From positions 2,542,001-2,606,000 of the forward strand of contig NZ_CP130720.1 in assembly GCF_035984415.1 (NCBI RefSeq): DNA of 64,000 bases, given 5' to 3'. The notes under the pieces were generated by a model. It saw nothing but the letters and a program-made list of their open reading frames with translations. It was not told the DNA's origin and made no database searches. The stretch is from Streptomyces sp. NBC_01296 (GTDB lineage Bacteria > Actinomycetota > Actinomycetes > Streptomycetales > Streptomycetaceae). A program made the translations under genes and the position numbers. Below, in pieces: positions 44,002 through 52,763 of the stretch; within the stretch, counting starts at the first letter, position 1; each line of letters begins with the position of its first letter.

Positions 44002-44796
44002 TCAGACGTCGACGCCGTGGTTGCGCAGGTACGCGACCGGGTCGATGTCCGAGCCGTACTGGGCGCCGGTACGGGCCTCGAAGTGCAGGTGCGGGCCGCT
44101 GGAGTTGCCGGTGGAGCCCGACAGGCCGATCTGCTGGCCCGGGGTGACCTGCTCGCCGACGGAGACGTCCAGCGAGGTCATGTGGCCGTACTGGGTGTAG
44201 GTGCCGTCGTTGTGCTTGATGACGACGTTGTTGCCGTACGCCCCGCCCCAGCCGGCCTCGACCACGGTTCCGGCGCCCACCGCGTGCACCGAGGTGCCGG
44301 AGGCCGCGTGGAAGTCGATGCCGGTGTGGCTGCCGGAGGACCACATGCCGCCGCCCGCGTGCCACTGGGTGCTGATGTAGGAGCCGTCGACGGGGGCGAC
44401 GAAGGTGTTGAGGCGCTTGCGCTCCTCCTCGCGGGCGGCGCGCTCGGCGGCCTCGCGCTCGGCCTTCGCCTTCTCCTCGGCCTTCTGCTTGGCCTCGGCG
44501 GCGCGCGCCTTCGCGTCGGCCTCCGCCTTCGCCTTGGCAGCCGCGGCCTCTGCCGCGTGCTCCTGGGCCTCGGCCTGGGCCTCGATCTGGACCGGCAGGT
44601 CCTCGGCCGTCACGACGGCGTTCAGGCCGGTGTCCTCCATGGAGGGGGCCTTGTCCGACGCGGCGAACGCCGGGCCTGCGAGGGAGCCGACGACACCGGT
44701 GGTGGCGAGGGCGGCTATGCCGGCGTAGCCGGCGGTCTTGCGGCTCAGACGACTGGAACCACGGTGCTTACCGGCGGCACGACTGCCAAACGCCAT
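44002..44796 (-). CDS. Secreted M23-family (LytM) peptidoglycan endopeptidase
   Basis: 264 residues. Basic N-region and hydrophobic core of a Sec signal peptide with likely cleavage after AFA (about 45). An Ala/Glu/Lys-rich coiled coil follows (about 70-128), then the LytM domain with zinc ligands in HTGIDFH (His and Asp) and HLHFE (about 240). Such enzymes cut peptide cross-links of the cell wall; the coiled coil is typical of regulated or activator-type M23 proteins. The gene has a long leader with a ydaO-type riboswitch, so expression should respond to c-di-AMP, linking wall remodelling to growth or spore germination (inference from the known Streptomyces riboswitch regulon). Confidence 0.94.
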   Translation of the reverse strand: MAFGSRAAGKHRGSSRLSRKTAGYAGIAALATTGVVGSLAGPAFAASDKAPSMEDTGLNAVVTAEDLPVQIEAQAEAQEHAAEAAAAKAKAEADAKARAAEAKQKAEEKAKAEREAAERAAREEERKRLNTFVAPVDGSYISTQWHAGGGMWSSGSHTGIDFHAASGTSVHAVGAGTVVEAGWGGAYGNNVVIKHNDGTYTQYGHMTSLDVSVGEQVTPGQQIGLSGSTGNSSGPHLHFEARTGAQYGSDIDPVAYLRNHGVDV

Positions 44797-44824
44797 GAAG
44801 GGGCTGATCCTTTCCTTCCTTCTC

Positions 44825-44985
44825 GCCTACCGGGTTAGCTGACGGGTTCGGAGCAGGAAGGTCTCCTACGGGCCCCCTCTGACGAGGCGGTCCGATTCAC
44901 CCCAGGGACACATGTGGGTCCCCGGCTCCCCAGGCTCGCGCCTGACGGGGACTCGGCGATCGCTGCCCGGTGCCGCGGATGCGGC
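44825..44985 (-). promoter_or_regulatory. c-di-AMP riboswitch (ydaO/yuaA type) in the M23 peptidase leader
   Basis: On the minus strand the leader shows the hallmark blocks in order: CGATCGCCGAGTCCCCGTCA, AGCCGGGGACCCA, GGGGTGAATCGG, GTAGGAGACCTTCCTGCTCC and GAACCCGTCAGCTAACCCGG-TAGGC, ending about 28 nt before ATG 44796. These are the conserved core elements of the ydaO class, which binds c-di-AMP and in actinobacteria sits before cell-wall hydrolase genes. A promoter-like TTGGCG-N18-TAGCGT lies just upstream (about 45048-45019). Confidence 0.92.
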
Positions 44986-45105
44986 GCGTACAACTGACGG
45001 ACAGCACGGCCGACGCTAGGCGGATCATCAGTCAATCGCCAAACAGACACGCCTTTTTGTTGCGTACGCCACACCGCATACAAGCAACCTCTCCACTAAA
45101 CAGAC

Positions 45106-45139
45106 AAAAAGGGCTCCGGTGGACAAGCCACCGGAGCCC
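45106..45139 (-). terminator. Intrinsic terminator of the M16 peptidase operon
   Basis: The 12-base arms GGGCTCCGGTGG (45111-45122) and CCACCGGAGCCC (45128-45139) pair perfectly. On the minus strand they are followed by TTTTT (45110-45106), a textbook rho-independent signal 13 bp after the second peptidase stop. Confidence 0.93.
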
Positions 45140-45152
45140 CTTGGGATGTCCG

Positions 45153-46544
45153 TCAGTTGGTGACGACGGTGACCTCACCGATCCCCAGCGCCCGCACCGG
45201 CGCCTCGATCTGCGAGGCGTCGCCCACCAGGACGGTGACCAGGCGGTCCACCGGGAAGGCGGCCAGGACGGCCGAAGTCGCCTCCACCGTGCCCGTTTGG
45301 GCCAGCTGCGCGTACAACCGGGCCTGGTAGTCGTCCGGAAGCTCCTGCTCGACCTGGTCGGCGAGCGTGCCGGCGACGGCCGCGGCCGTCTCGAACTTCA
45401 GCGGGGCCACGCCCACCAAGTTCTGCACCGCCACGTCCCGTTCGGCATCGGTCAGGCCGCCCTCCGCGAGGGTGCGGAGCACCTTCCAGAGGTCGTCGAG
45501 CGCCGGGCCCGTGTTGGGGGTGTCCACGGAGCCGCTGATGGCGAGCATCGAGGCGCCCTTGCCGTCGGCGGTGGAGCGCAGCACCTGGCCGAAGGCGCGC
45601 ACGCCGTACGTGTAGCCCTTCTCCTCGCGCAGCACCTTGTCCAGGCGCGAGGTGAGGGTGCCGCCCAGGCAGTACGTGCCGAGCACCTGCGCCGCCCAGA
45701 CCCGCTCGTGCCGGTCCGGCCCGATCCGGCCGATGAGCAGCTGCGTCTGGACCGCGCCGGGCCGGTCCACGATGACCACGCGGCCGGTGTCGTCGGCGGT
45801 CACCGGCGGCACCGGGAGGGCCGCGGCGGTGTTGCCCGTCCAGGTGCCCAGGGTGTCCGCCAGTACGGCGTCCAGGTCGATGCCGGTCAGGTCGCCGACG
45901 ACCACCGCGGTGGCGGTGGCGGGGCGTACGTGCGCCTCGAAGAAGGCGCGCACGGCCGCGGAGTCGATCCGGGCGACCGTCTCCTCGGTGCCCTGGCGCG
46001 GGCGGGACATCCGCAGCGTGGCCGGGAAGAGCTGCCGGGAGAGCTCCTTGGCGGCGCGGCGCTGCGGGTTGGCCAGCTCGTGCGGGATCTCGTCGAGCCG
46101 GTTGCGCACCAGGCGGTCGACCTCGCTGTCGGCGAAGGCGGGCGCGCGCAGCGCCTCGGCGAGCAGGCCCAGCGCCTTGGCCAGCCGGGAGGCCGGGACC
46201 TCCAGGGAGACCCGCACGCCCGGGTGGTCGGCGTGCGCGTCGAGCGTGGCGCCGCAGCGCTCCAGCTCGGCCGCGAACTCCTCGGCGGAGTGCTTGTCGG
46301 TGCCCTCGGAGAGCGCGCGGGCCATGATGGTCGCGACGCCGTCCAGGCCCGCGGGCTCAGCGTCCAGCGGGGCGGCGAGGTTGACCTCGACCGCGACGAC
46401 CTGCTGGCCGGGGCGGTGGCAGCGCAGCAGGGTCAGCCCGTTGGACAGCGAGCCCCGCTCGGGCGCCGGGAAGGCCCAGGGCCGGGCCTGGCCGGCCTGC
46501 GGCTGCGGGTGGAAGGTCATCGTGACGGCTGCGGTGTCGCTCAC
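45153..46544 (-). CDS. M16-family peptidase subunit, non-catalytic partner
   Basis: 463 residues with the two-lobed M16 (insulinase/MPP-like) fold; recognisable stretches include NGLTLLRCH near the N-terminus and the C-terminal half with GRIGPDRHERVWAAQVLGTYCLGGTLTSRLDKVLREEKGYTYGV split across about 270-315. The zinc motif HxxEH is absent at the expected place (GLDGVATIMARAL, about 68-80), so it should be the non-catalytic subunit that completes the chamber with the catalytic partner. Its ATG overlaps the stop of that gene by 4 bp (ATGA), so the two are co-translated. Likely cytosolic or membrane-associated peptide degradation. Confidence 0.88.
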   Translation of the reverse strand: MSDTAAVTMTFHPQPQAGQARPWAFPAPERGSLSNGLTLLRCHRPGQQVVAVEVNLAAPLDAEPAGLDGVATIMARALSEGTDKHSAEEFAAELERCGATLDAHADHPGVRVSLEVPASRLAKALGLLAEALRAPAFADSEVDRLVRNRLDEIPHELANPQRRAAKELSRQLFPATLRMSRPRQGTEETVARIDSAAVRAFFEAHVRPATATAVVVGDLTGIDLDAVLADTLGTWTGNTAAALPVPPVTADDTGRVVIVDRPGAVQTQLLIGRIGPDRHERVWAAQVLGTYCLGGTLTSRLDKVLREEKGYTYGVRAFGQVLRSTADGKGASMLAISGSVDTPNTGPALDDLWKVLRTLAEGGLTDAERDVAVQNLVGVAPLKFETAAAVAGTLADQVEQELPDDYQARLYAQLAQTGTVEATSAVLAAFPVDRLVTVLVGDASQIEAPVRALGIGEVTVVTN

Positions 46545-47887
46545 TGCTCCGCCCCTTCGGTCTCGTCGTTCTCGTCGGCCTCTGCCGGGAGCGGCTCGTA
46601 CACCAGCACCGCGCGGTTGTCGGGGCGCAGTCGGGCCGCGGCCACGGCCTGCACCTCCTCGGCGGTGATGTCAAGGACCCGCTGGACGGCGCTGAGCGCC
46701 AGCTGCGGGTCGCCGAACAGTACGGCGAAGCGGCAGAGTTCGTCGGCGCGGCCGGCCACCGTGCTCAGCCGGTCCAGCCACTCGCGCTCCAGCTGCGCCT
46801 GGGCGCGCTCCATCTCCTCGGCCGTCGGGCCCTCGGCGGCGAACCGCGCGAGCTCCTCGTCGACGGCCGCCTCGATGTCGGGCACCTCGACCCCGCTGGA
46901 GGTCTTCACGTCCAGCCAGCCCAGCGAGGGCGCTCCGGCGAGCCGCAGCATGCCGAAGCCGGCCGCGACGGCGCTCTGGTCGCGGCGTACCAGGCGGTTG
47001 TGCAGCCGGGAGGACTCGCCGCCGCCCAGGACGGTCAGCGCCACGTCGGCGGCGTCGCACTCGCGGGTGCCGTCGTGCGGGAGCCGGTAGGCGGCCATCA
47101 GCGCGCGGGCCGGGACCTCCTCGACGATCTCCTCGCGCAGCTGCTCGCCCATGATCTCGGGCAGCGCGCCGTCGCGCGGCGGCTGCTTGCCGTCGTGCCC
47201 GGGGATGGTCCCGAAGTACTTCTCGATCCAGGCGAGCGTCTGCTCGGGGTCGATGTCGCCGACGACCGACAGCACCGCGTTGTTGGGCGCGTAGTACGTA
47301 CGGAAGAAGGTGCGGGCGTCCTCCAGGGAGGCTGCGTCCAGGTCGGCCATGGAGCCGATCGGGGTGTGGTGGTACGGGTGGCCCTCGGGGTACGCCAGGG
47401 CGGTCAGCTTCTCGAAGGCCGTGCCGTACGGGACGTTGTCGTACCGCTGGCGGCGCTCGTTCTTGACGACGTCGCGCTGGTTCTCCATGGACTCGTCGTC
47501 CAGGGCTGCCAGCAGCGAGCCCATCCGGTCCGCCTCGAGCCAGAGCGCGAGCTCCAGCTGGTGGGTCGGCATGGTCTCGAAGTAGTTGGTCCGCTCGAAG
47601 CTGGTCGTGCCGTTGAGCGAACCGCCGGCGCCCTGGACGAGCTCGAAGTGGCCGTTGCCGGGTACGCTCGCCGAGCCCTGGAACATCAGGTGCTCGAAGA
47701 GGTGAGCCAGACCGGTTCGCCCCTTGACTTCATGGCGCGAGCCTACGTCGTACCAGAGGCAGACCGCGGCGACCGGGGTCAGGTGATCCTCGGAGAGCAC
47801 CACGCGCAGGCCGTTGGCCAGCCTGTGCTCGGTCGCTGTGAGGCCGCCGGAGCCGGCCTGGGCTGTGGCCGTGTGACCCATGGGCAT
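46541..47887 (-). CDS. M16-family zinc metallopeptidase, catalytic subunit
   Basis: 448 residues. The inverted zinc motif HxxEH is present as HLFEH (62-66) within RTGLAHLFEHLMFQGS, and the second-metal Glu region lies about 75 residues later (ENQRDVVKNERRQ). No signal peptide is visible. Start ATG 47887 with AGGGA close upstream; an ATG two codons later is equally possible. It is the first gene of a two-gene operon with a non-catalytic paralogue, the common bacterial arrangement resembling mitochondrial processing peptidase. Transcribed divergently from parC; the 229-bp gap 47888-48116 holds a short direct repeat CACACCACCCGC but no obvious operator. Confidence 0.92.
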   Translation of the reverse strand: MPMGHTATAQAGSGGLTATEHRLANGLRVVLSEDHLTPVAAVCLWYDVGSRHEVKGRTGLAHLFEHLMFQGSASVPGNGHFELVQGAGGSLNGTTSFERTNYFETMPTHQLELALWLEADRMGSLLAALDDESMENQRDVVKNERRQRYDNVPYGTAFEKLTALAYPEGHPYHHTPIGSMADLDAASLEDARTFFRTYYAPNNAVLSVVGDIDPEQTLAWIEKYFGTIPGHDGKQPPRDGALPEIMGEQLREEIVEEVPARALMAAYRLPHDGTRECDAADVALTVLGGGESSRLHNRLVRRDQSAVAAGFGMLRLAGAPSLGWLDVKTSSGVEVPDIEAAVDEELARFAAEGPTAEEMERAQAQLEREWLDRLSTVAGRADELCRFAVLFGDPQLALSAVQRVLDITAEEVQAVAAARLRPDNRAVLVYEPLPAEADENDETEGAEQ

Positions 47888-48116
47888 GTGGTCCCTTCGA
47901 TCGCGATGCAGAGATTTCCGTCAGACCTGCCACTGTATGCAAGCGCGTCGGGGACCGGAGAAGTTCCCGGCTCAGACCTGGGTCGGAGTCGGCGTTGTCG
48001 GTGCCTCGGGCCACAATGGTCCGCGACAACCCCCGTCAGCCCCTGTCACACCACCCGCCACACCACCCGCAAGACCCCCAGCACACCTTCTTTCTTGGTT
48101 AAGGAGCCGCGCAGCG

Positions 48117-50573
48117 ATGGCCCGCCGCAGCACGAAGACCCCGCCGCCGGAGGATTTCGAGGAGAAGATCCTCGACATCGACGTCGTCGACGAAATGCAG
48201 GGCTCCTTCCTCGAGTACGCGTACTCGGTGATCTACTCCCGCGCCCTGCCCGACGCCCGCGACGGCATGAAGCCGGTGCACCGGCGCATCGTCTACCAGA
48301 TGAACGAGATGGGCCTGCGCCCCGACCGCGGCTACGTGAAGTGCGCCCGCGTCGTCGGCGAGGTCATGGGCAAGCTGCACCCGCACGGTGACGCGTCGAT
48401 CTACGACGCCCTCGTGCGCATGGCCCAGCCCTTCTCGATGCGGCTGCCGCTGGTCGACGGCCACGGCAACTTCGGTTCGCTCGGCAACGACGACCCGCCG
48501 GCCGCGATGCGTTACACCGAGTGCAAGATGGCGGATGCCACGTCGCTGATGACGGAGTCGATCGACGAGGACACCGTCGACTTCACCGCCAACTACGACG
48601 GCCAGGAGCAGGAGCCGGTCGCGCTGCCCGCGGCGTACCCGAACCTGCTGGTCAACGGCGCCTCCGGGATCGCGGTCGGCATGGCCACCAACATGCCCCC
48701 GCACAACCTGGGCGAGGTCATCGCGGCCGCCCGCCACCTGATCCGCTACCCGCAGGCGGACCTGGAGGCGCTGATGCGCTTCGTGCCGGGTCCGGACCTG
48801 CCCACGGGCGGCCGGATCGTGGGCCTCTCGGGGATCAAGGACGCCTACGAGAACGGTCGCGGCACGTTCAAGATCCGCGCGACGGTCGCGGTGGAGAACG
48901 TGACGGCGCGCCGCAAGGGCCTGGTCGTCACCGAACTGCCCTTCACGGTCGGCCCCGAGAAGGTCATCGCGAAGATCAAGGACCTGGTCGGCTCCAAGAA
49001 GCTCCAGGGCATCGCGGACGTCAAGGACCTCACGGACCGCTCGCACGGCCTGCGCCTGGTCATCGAGATCAAGAACGGCTTCCACCCCGAGGCCGTGCTG
49101 GAGCAGCTGTACAAGCTGACGCCGATGGAGGAGTCCTTCGGCATCAACAACGTCGCGCTGGTCGACGGCCAGCCGCTGACGCTCGGCCTCAAGGAGTTGC
49201 TCGAGGTCTACCTCGACCACCGCTTCGAGGTCGTGCGGCGCCGCAGCGAGTTCCGCCGCAGCAAGCGGCGCGACCGGCTGCACCTGGTCGAGGGCCTGCT
49301 GGTGGCCCTGATCGACATCGACGAGGTCATCCGGATCATCCGGGACAGCGACAACTCGGCGCAGGCGAAGGAGCGGCTCATCGAGCGCTTCTCGCTGAGC
49401 GAGATCCAGACCCAGTACATCCTGGACACCCCGCTGCGCCGGCTCACCCGTTTCGACCGGATCGAGCTGGAGTCCGAGCGCGACCGCCTCACGGGCGAGA
49501 TCGACGAGCTGACCGGGATCCTCGAGTCCGACACGGAGCTGCGCAAGCTGGTCTCCACGGAACTCGCGGCGGTCGCGAAGAAGTTCGGCACCGAGCGCCG
49601 TACGGTCCTGCTGGAGTCGGCGGGCACGGCCGTCGCCGCGGTTCCGCTGGAGGTCGCGGACGACCCGTGCCGGGTCCTGCTGTCCTCGACGGGCCTGCTG
49701 GCGCGCACCGCCAACGGCGAGGCGCTGCCGGAGGAGGAGGGCGGCGCCCGCGCGAAGCACGACCTGATCGTCTCGCAGGTCGCCGCGACCGCCCGGGCCG
49801 ATGTCGGCGTGGTCACCTCGTACGGGCGCCTGCTGCGGCTGTCGGTGATCGACCTGCCGCAGCTGCCGGACACCCACGCCGCGCCGAACCTGGCGGGCGG
49901 CGCCCCGGTCGCGGAGTTCCTCTCCGGGCTGGAGGCGGACGAGAAGGTGATCTGCCTGACCTCGCTGGACGAGTCCTCGCAGGGCCTGGCCCTGGGCACC
50001 GAGCAGGGCGTGGTCAAGCGGGTCGTGCCGGACTACCCGGCGAACAAGGACGAGCTGGAGGTCATCACCCTCAAGGAGGGCGACCGGATCGTCGGCGCGG
50101 TCGAACTGCGCACGGGCGAGGAGGACCTGGTCTTCCTCACCGACGACGCCCAGCTGCTGCGCTACCCGGCGGGCCAGGTGCGCCCGCAGGGCCGCCCCGC
50201 TGGCGGCATGGCGGGCATCAAGCTCTCCGAGAACGCCAAGGTGATCCACTTCTCGGCGATCGACCCGGCACGGGACGCCGTGGTGTTCACGGTGGCGGGC
50301 TCGCAGGGGACGCTGGACGACTCGATGCTGTCCGGAAAGCTCACCCCGTTCGACCAGTACCCGCGCAAGGGCCGGGCCACCGGCGGCGTGCGCTGCCAGC
50401 GGTTCCTGAAGGGCGAGGACCTGCTGGTGCTGGCCTGGGCCGGCAACGCGCCGGTCCGCGCGGCCGCGGCGAACGGCACTCCGGCCGAACTGCCGCCCGT
50501 GGATCCGCGCCGCGACGGCTCGGGTGCCGCACTGCCCGCGGTCGTCGCCGCTCTGGCGGGCGGCGCGCTGTAG
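48117..50573 (+). CDS. parC: DNA topoisomerase IV subunit A
   Basis: 818 residues. ParC cuts and rejoins DNA in the heterotetramer with ParE and unlinks daughter chromosomes. Visible: [13 protein letters not shown] near the N-terminus, active-site Tyr133 preceded by Arg132 in AMRYTECKM, the coiled-coil region about 390-480, and C-terminal beta-pinwheel repeats. The start is ATG 48117 ([17 protein letters not shown]) with AAGGAG upstream; an in-frame start 79 codons further upstream is non-conserved read-through. The subunit is assigned as ParC rather than GyrA from the parE gene nearby (61-63 kb) and the absence of gyrase-typical neighbours; gyrA and gyrB normally lie near the replication origin. 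A terminator follows. Confidence 0.93.
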   Translation: MARRSTKTPPPEDFEEKILDIDVVDEMQGSFLEYAYSVIYSRALPDARDGMKPVHRRIVYQMNEMGLRPDRGYVKCARVVGEVMGKLHPHGDASIYDALVRMAQPFSMRLPLVDGHGNFGSLGNDDPPAAMRYTECKMADATSLMTESIDEDTVDFTANYDGQEQEPVALPAAYPNLLVNGASGIAVGMATNMPPHNLGEVIAAARHLIRYPQADLEALMRFVPGPDLPTGGRIVGLSGIKDAYENGRGTFKIRATVAVENVTARRKGLVVTELPFTVGPEKVIAKIKDLVGSKKLQGIADVKDLTDRSHGLRLVIEIKNGFHPEAVLEQLYKLTPMEESFGINNVALVDGQPLTLGLKELLEVYLDHRFEVVRRRSEFRRSKRRDRLHLVEGLLVALIDIDEVIRIIRDSDNSAQAKERLIERFSLSEIQTQYILDTPLRRLTRFDRIELESERDRLTGEIDELTGILESDTELRKLVSTELAAVAKKFGTERRTVLLESAGTAVAAVPLEVADDPCRVLLSSTGLLARTANGEALPEEEGGARAKHDLIVSQVAATARADVGVVTSYGRLLRLSVIDLPQLPDTHAAPNLAGGAPVAEFLSGLEADEKVICLTSLDESSQGLALGTEQGVVKRVVPDYPANKDELEVITLKEGDRIVGAVELRTGEEDLVFLTDDAQLLRYPAGQVRPQGRPAGGMAGIKLSENAKVIHFSAIDPARDAVVFTVAGSQGTLDDSMLSGKLTPFDQYPRKGRATGGVRCQRFLKGEDLLVLAWAGNAPVRAAAANGTPAELPPVDPRRDGSGAALPAVVAALAGGAL

Positions 50574-50584
50574 GACGTACGGCG

Positions 50585-50630
50585 GCGGCATTCGGGTGGT
50601 GCGACCGGGGGGACGTACCACCCGAATGCC
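50585..50630 (+). terminator. Intrinsic terminator of parC
   Basis: Perfect 15-base arms CGGCATTCGGGTGGT (50585-50599) and ACCACCCGAATGCCG (50616-50630), followed by ACTAGTGTTTTCC. It starts 12 bp after the parC stop. Confidence 0.92.
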
Positions 50631-50678
50631 GACTAGTGTTTTCCCGTTGGTGCTTGTGGTGGGGGCGGGGGAAAACTG

Positions 50679-52763
50679 ATGGGCCGTCAGTCGAGCGGGA
50701 TGATCGGGGACTGGGCCGAGGCCCAGCGCAGGCAGCAGCGGACGCAGGTGATCCAGCAGCGCGAGGCGGAGCGCCGGCGGCGGGCGTGGGACCGGGACGT
50801 GGCCCGGGGCGAGCGCGAACAGCAGGCCGCCTACCGGCAGCATCGCGAGGCCGAGGCGCGGCGTCGCACGGAGGGCATAGAGGCCGAGGTCGCGGCGCTG
50901 CAGAACCTGTTGGTCACGGGCTGCGGGGCAACGGAATTCCGGATGGCCTCGCTCGTACGGAGCGAGGAGCTCGAACCGTTCCGTCCGGGGTCGTTGGGGC
51001 ATCCGGTGGCGCTCCCCCGCATCGAGCAGTTCCTCCAGCAGAGCAGTGGCATGGCGCTGGGTTCCTACCGGCGGGCCCAGGCGGAGCACGAGGCGCACGC
51101 CCAGTACACCCGGGCTCATCAGAAGGCGAGAGCTGCGGAGACGCGACGCCAACAGCAGCTCGCCGAGCACCGGCAGCAGTACGACCGGTGGGCGGCCGAG
51201 CAGCTCGCAGCGATCCGCGCGCACAACCGCGGGCTGAGCGAGCTGGCCGGAAGGCTTCGCTCCGGCCAGGCGGAGGCCGCGGTGGAGTACTTCTCGGCCG
51301 CCTTGTACGCCTCCACGGCCTGGCCCGAGGAGCTGCCGCGGCAGGTCTCGGCCTCGTACGACCAGGCGGCCCGGCAGCTGGTGCTCGACTGGGAGCTGCC
51401 CCGCTTCGGGGTGGTGCCAGAGGCCAAGGCGGTGCGGTACCAGCCGAGCACGGACCAGGACAGGGAGACCGCCCGCCCCGCCACGCAGCGACGGGCCCTG
51501 TACCGGGACCTGCTGGCCCAGTGCGTACTCCTGGTGGTGCGCGAGCTCTACGCCGCGGACGAGTTCGGCGCGCTGGACTCGGTGGTCGTCAACGGCTTCG
51601 TGGACGACCACGATCCGGCGACGGGCCGGGAAGCGCAGATCGTCCTCGCCACGGTGTCGGCGGCACGGTCCGCCTTCGAGGGGCTCCGGCTGGAACAGGT
51701 CAGCGCGGTGGACTGCCTGTCGGATGGGCTGCGCGGGCAGCTGTCGGCGCGCCCAGACCAGCTGACGGCGGTACGCCCCGGGCGGCGGCCCGACGAGGTC
51801 GGCGGAGGCGTCGTCAGCCACGGCGGGATCGCGGGCGACGGGGACGAGGACGAGCCGGACCTCTTCGCGATGGACCCGATCGCCTTCGAGAACCTGGTGG
51901 CGGAGCTCTTCCGGGCGATGGGCATGGAGGCGGTGACCACGCAGCGGTCGGGCGACGGCGGGGTGGACGTGGAGGCGCTGGACCCGGCGCCGATCCGGGG
52001 CGGGCGGATCGTCGTCCAGGTCAAGCGCTACCGGAACACGGTGCCGCCGACGGCCGTGCGTGATCTGTACGGCACGGTCCAGGACAAGGGGGCGAACAAG
52101 GGGGTGCTGGTCACCACCGCGTCCTTCGGTCCCGGGTCGTACACCTTTGCCAACGGCAAGCCGCTGGAGTTGGTTCCCGGGGCGGACCTGGTTGAGCTGC
52201 TCCACCAGTACGGGCTGCGCGGCCGGCTCGGCGGCGGTCCGGCGCAGCGCGCGCCCGAACCGCCCGCCGCCCCTTCGGCGGACCACAACGTGCTCGGCAT
52301 GTCCTGGACGGGCGCGGTCGCCCTGGACGTGTGCGCCCTCGTCTGCGCGGGCAACCGGGTGCTGAGCGAGGACCACTTCGTGTTCTTCAACAACCCGCGG
52401 ACCCCCGACGGTTCGGTACGGGCCCGCGCCCACTCCGCCCCCGACAAGGCGGCGCTGGAGGTCTCCTTCGACGCCCTTCCCGAGCCCGCCGACCGCCTGG
52501 TCCTCGTTGCCGCGATCGACCCGGAGGTCGATCCGCACGCCGACCTCGCCGGGTTCACCGACGCCCACATCCGCCTGCTGTCCGCCGGCGGCGAGGAACT
52601 CGGCCGGCTGGACGTCTCCGACGGGCGCGCCGGCGAAACCGCTCTGGTCCTCGGCTCGTTCCGGCGCCGTTCCAGCGGCGACTGGGACTTCGTGATCGGC
52701 GGCAAGGGCTACCGCGGCGGCCTGGAGGACCTGTTGAGCGAGTATGGCGTCGAGGTCGCCTGA
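50679..52763 (+). CDS. Coiled-coil / Mrr-like restriction endonuclease / TerD-domain fusion protein
   Basis: 694 residues in three parts. The N-terminal region (about 1-190) is rich in Arg/Gln/Glu/Ala and predicted as long coiled coil; a middle domain (about 195-360) has no fold I recognise. At about 395-500 an Mrr-type PD-(D/E)xK nuclease begins DPIAFENLVAELFRAMG, with the catalytic Asp in GDGGVDVE (about 429) and QVKRY (about 447). From about 533 to the end there is a TerD-like domain: LGMSWTG, ALVCAGNRVLSEDHFVFFNN (about 553-572), and FDALPEPADRLVLVAAID. TerD domains bind Ca2+ and belong to the tellurite/stress (Ter) systems, which have been linked by domain analysis to DNA-processing enzymes including restriction-type nucleases. 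Likely role: stress-gated DNA cleavage or defence (inference). Start ATG 50679 follows GGGGGAAAACTG. Its TGA abuts the stop of the convergent CobW gene. Confidence 0.85.
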   Translation: MGRQSSGMIGDWAEAQRRQQRTQVIQQREAERRRRAWDRDVARGEREQQAAYRQHREAEARRRTEGIEAEVAALQNLLVTGCGATEFRMASLVRSEELEPFRPGSLGHPVALPRIEQFLQQSSGMALGSYRRAQAEHEAHAQYTRAHQKARAAETRRQQQLAEHRQQYDRWAAEQLAAIRAHNRGLSELAGRLRSGQAEAAVEYFSAALYASTAWPEELPRQVSASYDQAARQLVLDWELPRFGVVPEAKAVRYQPSTDQDRETARPATQRRALYRDLLAQCVLLVVRELYAADEFGALDSVVVNGFVDDHDPATGREAQIVLATVSAARSAFEGLRLEQVSAVDCLSDGLRGQLSARPDQLTAVRPGRRPDEVGGGVVSHGGIAGDGDEDEPDLFAMDPIAFENLVAELFRAMGMEAVTTQRSGDGGVDVEALDPAPIRGGRIVVQVKRYRNTVPPTAVRDLYGTVQDKGANKGVLVTTASFGPGSYTFANGKPLELVPGADLVELLHQYGLRGRLGGGPAQRAPEPPAAPSADHNVLGMSWTGAVALDVCALVCAGNRVLSEDHFVFFNNPRTPDGSVRARAHSAPDKAALEVSFDALPEPADRLVLVAAIDPEVDPHADLAGFTDAHIRLLSAGGEELGRLDVSDGRAGETALVLGSFRRRSSGDWDFVIGGKGYRGGLEDLLSEYGVEVA

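Noticed and set aside
48043..48070. Tandem CACACCACCCGC-like repeat before parC
   Set aside because: Only two short copies; likely chance in GC-rich leader sequence and not an operator or CRISPR-like array.
48099..52568. 1,489-codon minus-strand open frame opposite parC and the nuclease-TerD gene
   Set aside because: Low-complexity Arg/Leu/Asp/Val translation with no motif; the plus strand encodes recognisable parC and nuclease domains.
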